Shown here: positions 8,570 through 16,083 of the stretch, in pieces
How the letters are laid out: every line of letters starts with the position of its first letter
How positions within the stretch are numbered: the first letter of the stretch is position 1
From: Staphylococcus pasteuri
GTDB taxonomy: Bacteria > Bacillota > Bacilli > Staphylococcales > Staphylococcaceae
Direction of reading: 5' to 3'
NCBI RefSeq assembly: GCF_003970495.1
Contig: NZ_RXWW01000040.1
Span: 1 to 64,000 of the forward strand
Length of the DNA stretch: 64,000 nucleotides
The notes under the pieces: model-generated
Told to the model about the DNA's origin: nothing
Database searches by the model: none
Seen by the model: only the letters and a program-made list of their open reading frames with translations
Program-made: the position numbers and the translations under genes

Positions 8570-9478
8570 ATGAGTTTATCTTCACCCATTGGAATAGGAT
8601 TAATCGTTGCAGTAGTGATTGCAATTATCTTTTTTGTTTTATTTTTAATCACGTTAAATAAAAAGAAAAAGATAAAGAAACAAACTGAAGAAGAATATCA
8701 ACAAAAAGAACAAAACTTAAAAGCATCTCATGAGGAAACATTAGAAAAAGAACGTATAGAAAACAAAAAGACAGTCACTAAACAAAAAGAAGATTATGAA
8801 GCTACAGTAAGTAGTAAAGAAAGAGAAATTGATGCATTAAAATTATTCTCTAAAAATCATAGTGAATATGTTACAGACATGAGATTAATTGGTATTCGTG
8901 AACGTCTTGTTAATGAAAAGCGTATTCGCCCAGAAGATATGCATATAATGGCAAATATTTTCTTGCCAACTAATGAATTTAATAATATTGAAAGAATTAG
9001 TCACCTCGTATTAACACGAACTGGTTTATACATCATTGATTCTCAATTATTAAAAGGTCATGTTTATAATGGTATTAGTGGCGCACAATTTTCAGAGTTA
9101 CCAACTATGGAACAAGTATTTAATACGCTAGATTTAGATAAATCTACGCCACAAACATTGGTATTAGATCAAAATGATGATCAAAAATCATTATCATTTG
9201 TTAACTATTCAGATAAAATTCAGCAAATACAACAATTAGCTGGAGATTTACAAAATAAATTGAATACTAAATACACACCAACTTCTATTTTATACTTTAA
9301 TCCTAAAAATGAAGATGATGTAACGATTTCAAATTATGCTCAGAATAGTAATGTAAAAGTATTAGTTGGACCTGAACAACTTAACGAATTCTTTAATAAA
9401 TTTGTATTCCATGGACGTATTCAATATAACGTCGATGATTTACAAGATATTATGGATAAAATTGAATCATTTAACTAA
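8570..9478 (+). CDS. Membrane-anchored coiled-coil protein with NERD-like domain
   Basis: 302 aa. One N-terminal membrane segment (about residues 6-29), then a Lys/Glu-rich coiled coil (about 33-100), then a globular domain with HLVLTRTGLYIIDSQLLKGH that reads like a NERD (nuclease-related) fold. NERD proteins are related to Holliday-junction-resolvase-like nucleases, but function is mostly untested and the Asp/Glu-x-Lys core is not clear here. The frame opens at GTG 8567; ATG 8570 is preferred, 9 nt after AAAAGGAGC. It is a separate unit between metK and the aldo/keto reductase, with its own terminator. Confidence 0.65.
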   Translation: MSLSSPIGIGLIVAVVIAIIFFVLFLITLNKKKKIKKQTEEEYQQKEQNLKASHEETLEKERIENKKTVTKQKEDYEATVSSKEREIDALKLFSKNHSEYVTDMRLIGIRERLVNEKRIRPEDMHIMANIFLPTNEFNNIERISHLVLTRTGLYIIDSQLLKGHVYNGISGAQFSELPTMEQVFNTLDLDKSTPQTLVLDQNDDQKSLSFVNYSDKIQQIQQLAGDLQNKLNTKYTPTSILYFNPKNEDDVTISNYAQNSNVKVLVGPEQLNEFFNKFVFHGRIQYNVDDLQDIMDKIESFN

Positions 9479-9485
9479 TTATTTT

Positions 9486-9522
9486 AGCTAGTAGGGTGTA
9501 TGACACTTTACTAGCTTTTTTA
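9486..9522 (+). terminator. Terminator after the NERD-like gene
   Basis: AGCTAGTA (9486-9493) / TACTAGCT (9509-9516) followed by TTTTT. Confidence 0.88.
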
Positions 9523-9597
9523 TAATATTGAATTTTAATCATCGGATACGGGTATAGATAATGTATAAATATTTTTATATGTAAGGAGTGAAAATCC

Positions 9598-10434
9598 ATG
9601 GATAAAATTAAATTTTATAATGGTCATGAAATGCCAAGAGTAGGACTAGGTACGTTTAGAGTCGAAAATAATGATGATTGTACTAAGGCTGTTAAACATG
9701 CTATAGAGAATGGTTATAGAAGCATTGATACAGCAAAAGTTTACGGTAATGAAGAAAAAGTAGGACAAGGTATTAAAGAAGGATTAGAAACTACAGGTCT
9801 AAAACGAGAAGACTTATTTATTACTTCAAAATTATGGTTAGAAGATTTTGGTAGAACTAATGTAGAGGATGCGTATGAAGGTAGCTTAAAAAGATTAGGC
9901 TTAGATTATCTGGATTTATATTTAATGCACTGGCCAGGTACTAACGAAGCACTAATGATAGATACATGGCAAGGGTTGGAAGATTTATATAAACAAGACC
10001 GTGTTAAAAATATCGGTGTAAGCAATTTTAATGTAGACCATTTTGAAGCACTACTAGCACAAGTATCAATAAAGCCTGTCATCAATCAAGTTGAATTTCA
10101 TCCATATTTAACACAAAGTTCATTAAGACAATATATGGAAGTTCAAAATATTGTTATGGAATCATGGTCACCATTAATGAACGCACAAATTTTAGATGAT
10201 GACACTGTTAATGCTATTGCAAAAGAAATTGATCAATCACCTGCACAAGTGATTATTCGTTGGAATTATCAACATGATGTAGTAGTTATCCCTAAATCAG
10301 TAACACCACATCGTATAGATGAAAATTTAGATATTCTAAACTTCAAACTTAACGAAGATCAAATGAATCGTCTTGACCAATTAAATGAAGATAGAAGAAT
10401 TGGTCCTGATCCTGCAGAATTTAACGGACAATAA
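9598..10434 (+). CDS. Aldo/keto reductase family oxidoreductase
   Basis: 278-aa NADPH-dependent TIM-barrel reductase. Signatures: GLGTFRVENND at the N-terminus, SIDTAKVYGNEEKVGQGI with the catalytic Asp and Tyr, LYLMHWPG with the catalytic His region, VKNIGVSNFNVDHFEALL and VIPKSVTPHRIDENL (cofactor phosphate binding). The family reduces aldehydes such as methylglyoxal or glyoxal; the substrate here is not determined. ATG 9598 has AAGGAGTGAAAATCC upstream. Monocistronic, ending at a strong hairpin. Confidence 0.92.
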   Translation: MDKIKFYNGHEMPRVGLGTFRVENNDDCTKAVKHAIENGYRSIDTAKVYGNEEKVGQGIKEGLETTGLKREDLFITSKLWLEDFGRTNVEDAYEGSLKRLGLDYLDLYLMHWPGTNEALMIDTWQGLEDLYKQDRVKNIGVSNFNVDHFEALLAQVSIKPVINQVEFHPYLTQSSLRQYMEVQNIVMESWSPLMNAQILDDDTVNAIAKEIDQSPAQVIIRWNYQHDVVVIPKSVTPHRIDENLDILNFKLNEDQMNRLDQLNEDRRIGPDPAEFNGQ

Positions 10435-10440
10435 ATTCAA

Positions 10441-10478
10441 TTAAAGCCACGTTTCTCATAAAGAGGACGTGGCTTTAA
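10441..10478. terminator. Bidirectional terminator, aldo/keto reductase / crcB
   Basis: TTAAAGCCACGT (10441-10452) / ACGTGGCTTTAA (10467-10478), a perfect 12-bp stem between convergent genes. Confidence 0.9.
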
Positions 10479-10497
10479 AAGTATCTTCTTCTATTTT

Positions 10498-10854
10498 TTA
10501 AATAAGGTGATAAGCTAAATAACAGCTTAAGAATGATCCTATGAATTGAATAGTAGAATATACAATAAATAATGTAGGTTTGAATTTAGGTGATAACATT
10601 CCGACGAGTTCATTAGAGAGGGTAGAAAATGTAGTTAAACCTCCTAATATACCTGTGATTAAAAAAGGGTTTATCCATTGTATATGTAATGATAAACCAG
10701 ATAGGGCACCAATGAATATACAACCTACAATATTAACTATAAGCGTACCTATTGGCAACACAGATTGAAACTGATTGAAGTAGTTAGAAATACTAGCACG
10801 TAGAATTGCTCCAATACCTCCACCTAACATGACTAACAAAATTGTAGTAATCAT
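10498..10854 (-). CDS. crcB: Fluoride channel CrcB/Fluc, second subunit
   Basis: 118-aa, four-helix Fluc protein. It carries [16 protein letters not shown] near the N-terminus and [16 protein letters not shown] in the third helix region, the phenylalanine/threonine track that lines the fluoride path. Fluc channels are dual-topology dimers that expel fluoride. This gene overlaps the upstream crcB paralog by 4 bp (ATGA), so the pair is coupled and probably forms a heterodimer, as in other Gram-positives with two adjacent genes. Confidence 0.93.
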   Translation of the reverse strand: MITTILLVMLGGGIGAILRASISNYFNQFQSVLPIGTLIVNIVGCIFIGALSGLSLHIQWINPFLITGILGGLTTFSTLSNELVGMLSPKFKPTLFIVYSTIQFIGSFLSCYLAYHLI

Positions 10855-11213
10855 AAACGTTCACCTAATTTCTTACCTAATAAACATAATAAAATACAAA
10901 GAATATAACTAATCACTGCATAAATAATAAATAACATCCAGTTTTGTTGATTGTACATTTGAACTAATTCAAATTGAAAAGTAGAAAATGTAGTTAAAGC
11001 TCCCATAAAACCTGTTGTTATAGCTTTTTTAAATAGAGGATGTGTTTGAAATAATTTAATCGATAGTGCTGTGAAGAATCCCATTAAAAAAGCACCGGTG
11101 ATATTAGCAGTTAATGTACCAATTGGTAATGGGTGGCCATGGTTAAAAAATGATAACAAATATCTTAATAAAGCACCAAACGCACCACCTACAAAAATGT
11201 ATAAATATTGCAA
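10851..11213 (-). CDS. crcB: Fluoride channel CrcB/Fluc, first subunit
   Basis: 120-aa Fluc subunit, with [18 protein letters not shown] and [19 protein letters not shown], the family hallmarks. A longer frame from 11237 ([10 protein letters not shown]) is open, but AAAGGAG at 11222-11228 with 8 nt spacing decides the TTG start at 11213 (product [10 protein letters not shown]). Four membrane helices are apparent. I looked for a fluoride riboswitch upstream and did not find one. Only a terminator of the preceding gene lies between. Confidence 0.93.
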   Translation of the reverse strand: MQYLYIFVGGAFGALLRYLLSFFNHGHPLPIGTLTANITGAFLMGFFTALSIKLFQTHPLFKKAITTGFMGALTTFSTFQFELVQMYNQQNWMLFIIYAVISYILCILLCLLGKKLGERL

Positions 11214-11243
11214 AGTAATAACTCCTTTAAAAAACATTTACTT

Positions 11244-11277
11244 AAATAAAAGAACCACTTCAATCTGAAATGGCTCT
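11244..11277 (-). terminator. Terminator of the 101-aa membrane protein gene
   Basis: On the minus strand, an imperfect stem (GAGCCATTTC / GAAGTGGTTC) followed by TTTTATTT. It separates the membrane-protein gene from crcB. Confidence 0.6.
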
Positions 11278-11304
11278 AACAAATAAAGTATACGTCAATA
11301 AATT

Positions 11305-11610
11305 TTAAGAAAGGAATCCGTAAGTATTTAATGACGACACAATATGAATAATAATCACAATAAGAATAATAAATGGTAATAGTTTACTACCAATTCTAAT
11401 CCAACCTTGTTTGTCTCGTGAATGTTTAATGGATTTGTCCGCAAAAATGATTGAAATGATTAGAACAATGACATTAATGACACTACATGCAATAATTAAT
11501 TTGACGAAAGAACCCAACACATTATTTAAAAATGGATTATTTGTATTAAAGAAAAAGCTTATCGCTAATAATAATAAAGTTATATAAAAGTAGAGTTTAG
11601 ATTTTGACAT
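11305..11610 (-). CDS. Small three-helix membrane protein, function unknown
   Basis: 101 aa with hydrophobic segments at about residues 7-23, 33-57 and 74-95, and a basic loop ADKSIKHSRDKQGWIRIG between helices 2 and 3. I see no enzymatic motif. The start is well supported by GAGGAGG 7 nt before ATG. It is transcribed in the same direction as the crcB pair but separated by a terminator-like hairpin. No function can be named. Confidence 0.75.
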   Translation of the reverse strand: MSKSKLYFYITLLLLAISFFFNTNNPFLNNVLGSFVKLIIACSVINVIVLIISIIFADKSIKHSRDKQGWIRIGSKLLPFIILIVIIIHIVSSLNTYGFLS

Positions 11611-11875
11611 GCGTAACCTCCTCGATGGATATCATTACAATATACTACCACTTTTTAGGATATGAGAATAGTATAAATGTATAGAAAATAAAATGTAAAA
11701 TACAAAAATGCTTTTATATAGGCAAATAATTCGCTTACATTTCAAAAGCATGATATAAATTATTTATAAATGATTTGTTAACGAAAATAAAAACCAAAGA
11801 TAAATCATATATGAATTTGATATTCAATACATTGGAAATCCAAATTTAGTATTGAAATTGAAGGAGGAATACATA

Positions 11876-12589
11876 GTGAGAAAACTAAATGTAGAAGTAT
11901 TTGCGGATGGAGCAGATATCGAAGAAATGAAAGCTGCTTATAAAAATAAACAGGTTGATGGATTTACAACGAATCCTAGTTTAATGGCCAAAGCAGGCGT
12001 AACAGATTATAAAGCATTTGCGGAAGAGGCTGTTCGAGAAATTCCTGACGCTTCTATTTCATTTGAAGTGTTCGCAGATGACTTAGAGACAATGGCTAAA
12101 GAAGCGGAAATTCTTAAACAATATGGTGACAATGTTTTTGTTAAGATTCCAATTGTTACTACTAACGGTACTTCAACAATTCCATTAATCAAAGAATTAT
12201 CTGCAAAACAAGTACGTTTAAATGTCACTGCAGTTTATACAATTGAACAAGTTAAAGAAATTACTGAAGCTGTCACAGAAGGAGTACCAACATATGTGTC
12301 AGTATTTGCAGGACGTATTGCAGATACTGGTGTAGATCCATTACCATTAATGAAAGAATCAGTAGAGATAACTCATAGTAAAAAAGGTGTTAAATTATTA
12401 TGGGCAAGTTGCCGCGAATTATTTAATGTTATTCAAGCAGACGAAATTGGTGCTGACATCATTACTTGTCCAGCCGATGTAGTTAAAAAAGTTAACAATA
12501 ATTTAGGTAGAGACGTTGAAGAACTATCAATTGATACTGTTAAAGGTTTTGCTAAAGATATCCAAAGTTCAGGATTATCAATTTTATAA
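11876..12589 (+). CDS. tal: Small (TalC/F6P-aldolase-type) transaldolase
   Basis: 237-aa class I aldolase of the short transaldolase family. GFTTNPSLMAKAG near the N-terminus is the family signature, and the Schiff-base lysine is in NVFVKIPIV. It moves a dihydroxyacetone unit between sugar phosphates in the non-oxidative pentose phosphate pathway. GTG 11876 follows AAGGAGGAATACATA; a longer frame from 11852 includes the ribosome site and is rejected. The upstream gap (11611-11875) holds only an 8-bp inverted repeat ATGCTTTT/AAAAGCAT (11708-11751). Monocistronic. Confidence 0.88.
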   Translation: MRKLNVEVFADGADIEEMKAAYKNKQVDGFTTNPSLMAKAGVTDYKAFAEEAVREIPDASISFEVFADDLETMAKEAEILKQYGDNVFVKIPIVTTNGTSTIPLIKELSAKQVRLNVTAVYTIEQVKEITEAVTEGVPTYVSVFAGRIADTGVDPLPLMKESVEITHSKKGVKLLWASCRELFNVIQADEIGADIITCPADVVKKVNNNLGRDVEELSIDTVKGFAKDIQSSGLSIL

Positions 12590-12622
12590 TTGCTTTAATT
12601 AGTGTCTTTATCGGATTAAATT

Positions 12623-12687
12623 TAAAAGCCAAGCTAGTGGCACTATTAGAATTGATTGTCTATAGTGTACACAAGGTTGGCTTTTTA
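12623..12687 (+). terminator. Terminator of tal with nested stem
   Basis: Outer stem AAAAGCCAA (12624-12632) / TTGGCTTTTT (12677-12686) enclosing an inner stem ACTAT / ATAGT, then T-rich sequence. Confidence 0.75.
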
Positions 12688-12778
12688 TTAATATAATTTG
12701 AATATTTGAATTGATTGAATTAGAAATTTCATCTATGATGTAAAGATAATCAAATAGATATGAGGTGCAATTCTAGCT

Positions 12779-13234
12779 ATGGATAAAAATTCGTTTAGTG
12801 CTAGAGTAAAAAAGCAGTTATGGTTCTTAAATAACAAAGAGAAAGCTCAATTAAATGATGAAATTAGTAAAGTTAATCATAGTGATAGTGACACGTTGAA
12901 TAAACCAATAAGGTTTTCAAATCAGTTTTTAAAAGATCATGTGTATAGCCAAAAACATATTAGTTCAGCTAGTTTATTTATATTATTGATTGGAATTGTA
13001 TTTACATATGTCATTTTATTAGGTGCCTTTTTATTTGGCCTTATAACAAGTTTAACAGCGGTAAATTATTTCATTCATCCCCAGGTTAACTTATCAACTG
13101 TGACTGTTGTACTCATCATTATAGGCGCTATTATATTAATGTTAATAGCGATATTCTTAATTAAGAAAGTAACTGCATTTTTTACTAAAAAATTATTAGA
13201 ATATAAATTTAATAAGAAGAATACGACTGTGTAA
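12779..13234 (+). CDS. Two-helix membrane protein, HAAS-like N-terminus
   Basis: 151 aa. The N-terminal 60 residues are hydrophilic (FSARVKKQLWFLNNKEKAQL) and recall HAAS-type helical domains of membrane-associated regulators. Two strong membrane helices follow (about 62-90 and 104-128) and a basic C-terminus. Function unknown. GAGGTG lies 12 nt before the ATG, a rather long spacing. The stop codon lies inside the 3' end of the convergent ComK-like gene, a 26-bp overlap. Confidence 0.7.
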   Translation: MDKNSFSARVKKQLWFLNNKEKAQLNDEISKVNHSDSDTLNKPIRFSNQFLKDHVYSQKHISSASLFILLIGIVFTYVILLGAFLFGLITSLTAVNYFIHPQVNLSTVTVVLIIIGAIILMLIAIFLIKKVTAFFTKKLLEYKFNKKNTTV

Positions 13235-13655
13235 TTAAATGGCAAAGAAGTAAACTTTCTTGCCATTTTTTTAATATAGCATGATAAGGTTCATCTACTA
13301 AAAGATGAGTAGCATTTGAAAACATAATTAAAGTGCCATTATTTTTGGTTTGTATACCAGTAATATGATAAGCGTTTATGTAATATTGAATGGGAGAACG
13401 ACGATGTTTTAGAGGAAATAAAATGAGTTGATCACATACATAAATAGGAATTTTTTTGTTTATATGAAGTAAGCGTTTGGCGATTTTCTTTTGAAGAGGT
13501 AACGTTTTTTGATGTAATTCTAACATGTAGTCTAACGTATTGTTGATTGAAATAGGGAGAGAAATGTCATATTGCTTATATTGCCATTTAGTGGATAGCT
13601 TATCGCTTATTTCTGTTTGTATATATAGTAAGTTAGTAGTAGTTAAATGATTCAT
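13209..13655 (-). CDS. ComK-family protein downstream of sigS (EcfX-like)
   Basis: 148 aa. The core CDQLILFPLKHRRSPIQYYI, then GTLIMFSN, then LLVDEPYHAILKKWQESLLL matches the pattern of ComK, the competence transcription factor. It starts 4 bp after the sigS stop with AAGGAATG as ribosome site, so the two are co-transcribed. In S. aureus the gene downstream of sigS is called ecfX and thought to modulate SigS; I recall that location but cannot confirm orthology by search. Its last 65 bp overlap the convergent membrane-protein gene and a terminator hairpin, so the C-terminal tail is encoded within the hairpin. Confidence 0.72.
   Translation of the reverse strand: MNHLTTTNLLYIQTEISDKLSTKWQYKQYDISLPISINNTLDYMLELHQKTLPLQKKIAKRLLHINKKIPIYVCDQLILFPLKHRRSPIQYYINAYHITGIQTKNNGTLIMFSNATHLLVDEPYHAILKKWQESLLLCHLITQSYSSY
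13238..13273. terminator. Terminator embedded in the ComK-like 3' end
   Basis: AATGGCAAAGAAG (13238-13250) / CTTTCTTGCCATT (about 13255-13267) with a T-run to 13271. It terminates the plus-strand membrane-protein gene while coding for the ComK-like C-terminus on the minus strand. Confidence 0.82.
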
Positions 13656-13659
13656 TGTT

Positions 13660-14148
13660 TCATTCCTTTTTAAGAGTATAATGTAAATGTTTTGAGATTT
13701 TAGATTGCACTGACTTCTTAATTTTTTTAATAGTTGTTAAAGATAGATGCATTCTTTCTGCAATTTCATATTGTTTATATCCAGATAATTTTAGTAATAG
13801 CCATTCCTTTTCTTTTGAGTTTAATAAATAATGAATATCTTGTATTAGTAGTGATTCATTATTGATGTGTTGATATGGTTCTATTTCACTTGAAATATAA
13901 TCATCGATATCACTAGTTTTAATTTTGTTACTTTCTTTTCTGAATATATCAATAAGATAGTAGTTTAATCTGATGAATAGATAAGAGGAAAATTTGTTGG
14001 ATTTTGAGGGTTTATAGTTATTCGATAAGTGCCACATTTGAATTAATAGTAATTGATAAAACTCGTCATAATTATAAGTGATTTGATACCTAGTTAACAA
14101 ATAATGTATGATTTTGTTATACTTTTGATAAATAATATTAAATTCCAA
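13660..14148 (-). CDS. sigS: ECF-type sigma factor SigS
   Basis: 162-aa sigma-70 family protein. It begins MEFNIIYQKYNKIIHYLL with NYDEFYQLLLIQMWHLS in region 2 and ends with a helix-turn-helix, GYKQYEIAERMHLSLTTIKKIKKSV (region 4). It closely follows the pattern I recall for S. aureus SigS (IIHxLL..YxISYNYDE, FLFxRLNxYLIDxFR, GYKQxEIAExM), an ECF factor linked to stress and virulence. The start is TTG 14148 with CTGGAG upstream. The ComK-like gene follows in the same operon. A perfect 16-bp palindrome lies 13 bp before the start. Confidence 0.88.
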   Translation of the reverse strand: MEFNIIYQKYNKIIHYLLTRYQITYNYDEFYQLLLIQMWHLSNNYKPSKSNKFSSYLFIRLNYYLIDIFRKESNKIKTSDIDDYISSEIEPYQHINNESLLIQDIHYLLNSKEKEWLLLKLSGYKQYEIAERMHLSLTTIKKIKKSVQSKISKHLHYTLKKE

Positions 14149-14160
14149 GATTTACTCCAG

Positions 14161-14176
14161 TTTTATGTACATAAAA
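14161..14176. promoter_or_regulatory. Palindrome upstream of sigS
   Basis: TTTTATGTACATAAAA is a perfect 16-bp palindrome located just upstream of the sigS ribosome site. A second imperfect dyad (TGTAT..CCGGATACA) follows at about 14178-14195. Either could be an operator for sigS; this is inference. Confidence 0.4.
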
Positions 14177-14344
14177 GTGTATATTTCCGGATACATTGAA
14201 TTTAAAATAGATTGGGAAAATTTTCATTTGCTAAATTATTAAAATAGGTGTTAAATAGAAGTCATAGTAAATAAATATGTATTCAAAAACAACCAAAAAC
14301 ATGTCGTATTATTAATATAGAGCAAAATTTAATAGGAGGTACAA

Positions 14345-14569
14345 ATGGATTACGCACACTTAAATTTAGAACATTTTTTCGCCCGTAATGATGATTTAGA
14401 TAGAATTAAAGATCGTTCAGACTTTGTGATGATTAACAATTTCACTAATGAAATGAAGTATAGAGAAGGAAGTATTGAAGGAACAATAGACTTAAATCAA
14501 TATTTTTATAAGAATAGATCACAAGCTGCAAGTTTCATAATGATGGATTATAAAAATCATAATAAATAA
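14345..14569 (+). CDS. Conserved hypothetical 74-aa protein
   Basis: I do not recognise a domain. The 74-aa product is soluble and charged (MDYAHLNLEHFFARNDDLDR, and GTIDLNQYFYKNRSQAA). The strong ribosome site TAGGAGGT 5 nt before ATG and clean spacing support a real gene. It is divergent from sigS and followed by a structured region with a T-tract. I recall a short hypothetical gene in the same place in S. aureus. No function is proposed. Confidence 0.7.
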   Translation: MDYAHLNLEHFFARNDDLDRIKDRSDFVMINNFTNEMKYREGSIEGTIDLNQYFYKNRSQAASFIMMDYKNHNK

Positions 14570-14570
14570 A

Positions 14571-14706
14571 AATGGGATGAGATTTAGACAATTTAATTGA
14601 ATAGATATTGCTAAATGACAATAGTTAACATATTCAATACAGTTGATTGAAGTGTTAATCAATCTATTTAATGGATACAAAATCATGTCTATTTCTCTTT
14701 TTTTAT
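14571..14706 (+). terminator. Multi-stem 3' structure and terminator
   Basis: An outer imperfect stem GAGATTTAGACA (14579-14590) / TGTCTATTTCTC (14686-14697) is followed by a T-tract. Inside are ATTGAATA / TATTCAAT and TTGATT / AATCAA stems. It probably ends the 74-codon gene, but the size also suits a small structured RNA. Confidence 0.45.
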
Positions 14707-14851
14707 ACTCAAAAGTTTCAATTTTATTACTTTTTATTTATGAATTTGTAACAAAGTATATATTAAATTGTGATTCATAATTAATAATGTTAAACTTTAT
14801 TATCGTAATACAAATGAAAAGTATAACAACATTGACCTAAGAGGTGTGAAT

Positions 14852-15712
14852 ATGACGAAGCACAAAAAGGGATCTATAGTTGCAATTTTAGGATTGCTTA
14901 TCATATTTGCAGTAGGTGCTATTATCTTTTTCTCAATGGTTTCTGACCAAATATTCTTTAAACATGTTAAAGAACAACAAAAAGTTGAGAAATTAGATGT
15001 AACATTAGATAAAGCTGCGAAGAAACAAATAGACAACTATACGAGTCAACAAGTATCTAATAAAAATAATGATGCGTGGAGAGATGCATCATCAACTGAA
15101 ATTAAAACAGCTATGGATAGTAGTCAATTTATTGACAATGACAAACAAAAGTATCAATTTTTAGATTTATCTAAATATCAAGGTATTGATGAAAAAAGAA
15201 TTAAAAGAATGTTAATTGATAGACCAACTTTATTAAAACACACTGATGATTTTACAAAAGCAGCTAAAGAAAAACATGTAAATGAAGTTTACTTAATTTC
15301 ACATGCTTTATTAGAAACAGGTTCTGCTAAAAGTGAATTGTCTAAAGGTGTAGAAATTGATGGTAAGAAATACTATAACTTCTATGGTGTTGGCGCATTA
15401 GATAGTGACCCTGTAAAAACAGGTGCAGAATATGCGAAGAAACATGGTTGGGATACACCGCAAAAAGCAATTTATGGTGGTGCAGATTTCATTCATAATC
15501 ATTTCTTAAAACACGAAGATCAAGACACATTATATAGCATGAGATGGAATCCTAAAAATCCAGGTGAACATCAATATGCTACAGATATTAAATGGGCTGA
15601 AAGTAATGCCAGTATCATTGCTGATTTTTATAAAGACATGAAAACAGAAGGTAAATACTTCAAACTTTATGTGTATAAAGATGATAAAAGTCATTTAAAA
15701 GATAATAAATAA
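14852..15712 (+). CDS. sagB: Membrane-bound N-acetylglucosaminidase SagB
   Basis: 286 aa. One N-terminal membrane segment (about residues 9-32, IVAILGLLIIFAVGAIIFFS), then a linker, then a glucosaminidase domain with SHALLETGSAKSELSKGVEI and YNFYGVGALDSDPV; the Glu of LETG is the predicted catalytic acid. In S. aureus SagB trims nascent peptidoglycan strands to final length, working with SpdC. Location beside sigS matches S. aureus as I remember it. ATG 14852 is preferred, following TAAGAGGTG; the frame also opens at GTG 14846. Confidence 0.88.
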   Translation: MTKHKKGSIVAILGLLIIFAVGAIIFFSMVSDQIFFKHVKEQQKVEKLDVTLDKAAKKQIDNYTSQQVSNKNNDAWRDASSTEIKTAMDSSQFIDNDKQKYQFLDLSKYQGIDEKRIKRMLIDRPTLLKHTDDFTKAAKEKHVNEVYLISHALLETGSAKSELSKGVEIDGKKYYNFYGVGALDSDPVKTGAEYAKKHGWDTPQKAIYGGADFIHNHFLKHEDQDTLYSMRWNPKNPGEHQYATDIKWAESNASIIADFYKDMKTEGKYFKLYVYKDDKSHLKDNK

Positions 15713-15790
15713 TAATCTATTTGAATGTTTAATTTTCTAATAAGAATAAAATCAAGTTTGAATTTTAAATAAAAAAGGATATGTAATTTA

Positions 15791-15824
15791 ACCTGCGGCA
15801 TTTAATTGGCGCAGGTGTTTTTTA
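15791..15824. terminator. Terminator between sagB and the small peptide gene
   Basis: ACCTGCG (15791-15797) / CGCAGGT (15810-15816) followed by GTTTTTT on the plus strand. On the minus strand the same hairpin is followed by a less regular T-rich tract, so it may serve both sides. Confidence 0.8.
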
Positions 15825-15832
15825 TGTGCTGA

Positions 15833-15910
15833 TTATTTGGCTTTGTTGTTTCTTGTTATCCAAGCAAATATAATAACTGTCAGAACTATGATTTTTGCCA
15901 CTAATTTCAT
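15833..15910 (-). CDS. 25-aa hydrophobic peptide, type-I-toxin-like
   Basis: A 25-codon gene with a strong ribosome site (GAGGTGAT, 4-5 nt before ATG). The product is a single membrane helix (MKLVAKIIVLTVIIFAW) with a polar basic tail ITRNNKAK. The hydrophobic helix followed by W-x-x-R-N-N-K resembles the tails of staphylococcal type I toxins PepA1 (SprA1) and SprG. Those are held in check by antisense RNAs converging on their 3' ends. A hairpin terminator sits immediately downstream on both strands, the geometry expected of such a pair. It may equally be another small membrane peptide. Evidence is composition and context only. Confidence 0.55.
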   Translation of the reverse strand: MKLVAKIIVLTVIIFAWITRNNKAK

Positions 15911-16083
15911 ATCAATCACCTCATAAAGAAATTTTATCACAGATGATAGAAGATTAAACTTTGCCTGATTAGGATATATAAGAAATAATGTGAAATCAAT
16001 AACAACAGTTATAAAATCTCTGAAATATATATGTTGTTGTAATCAAATTAGAGATATAGAAATGAAAAAAGGATGATGTCATA
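15911..16083. other. Divergent intergenic region
   Basis: AT-rich spacer between the small peptide gene and the flavoprotein gene. No clear terminator, and no canonical promoter pair that I would defend. Confidence 0.4.

Noticed and set aside
11214..11304. Possible fluoride riboswitch before crcB
   Set aside because: The conserved fluoride-aptamer sequence is absent. The structure there is a weak terminator of the upstream gene.
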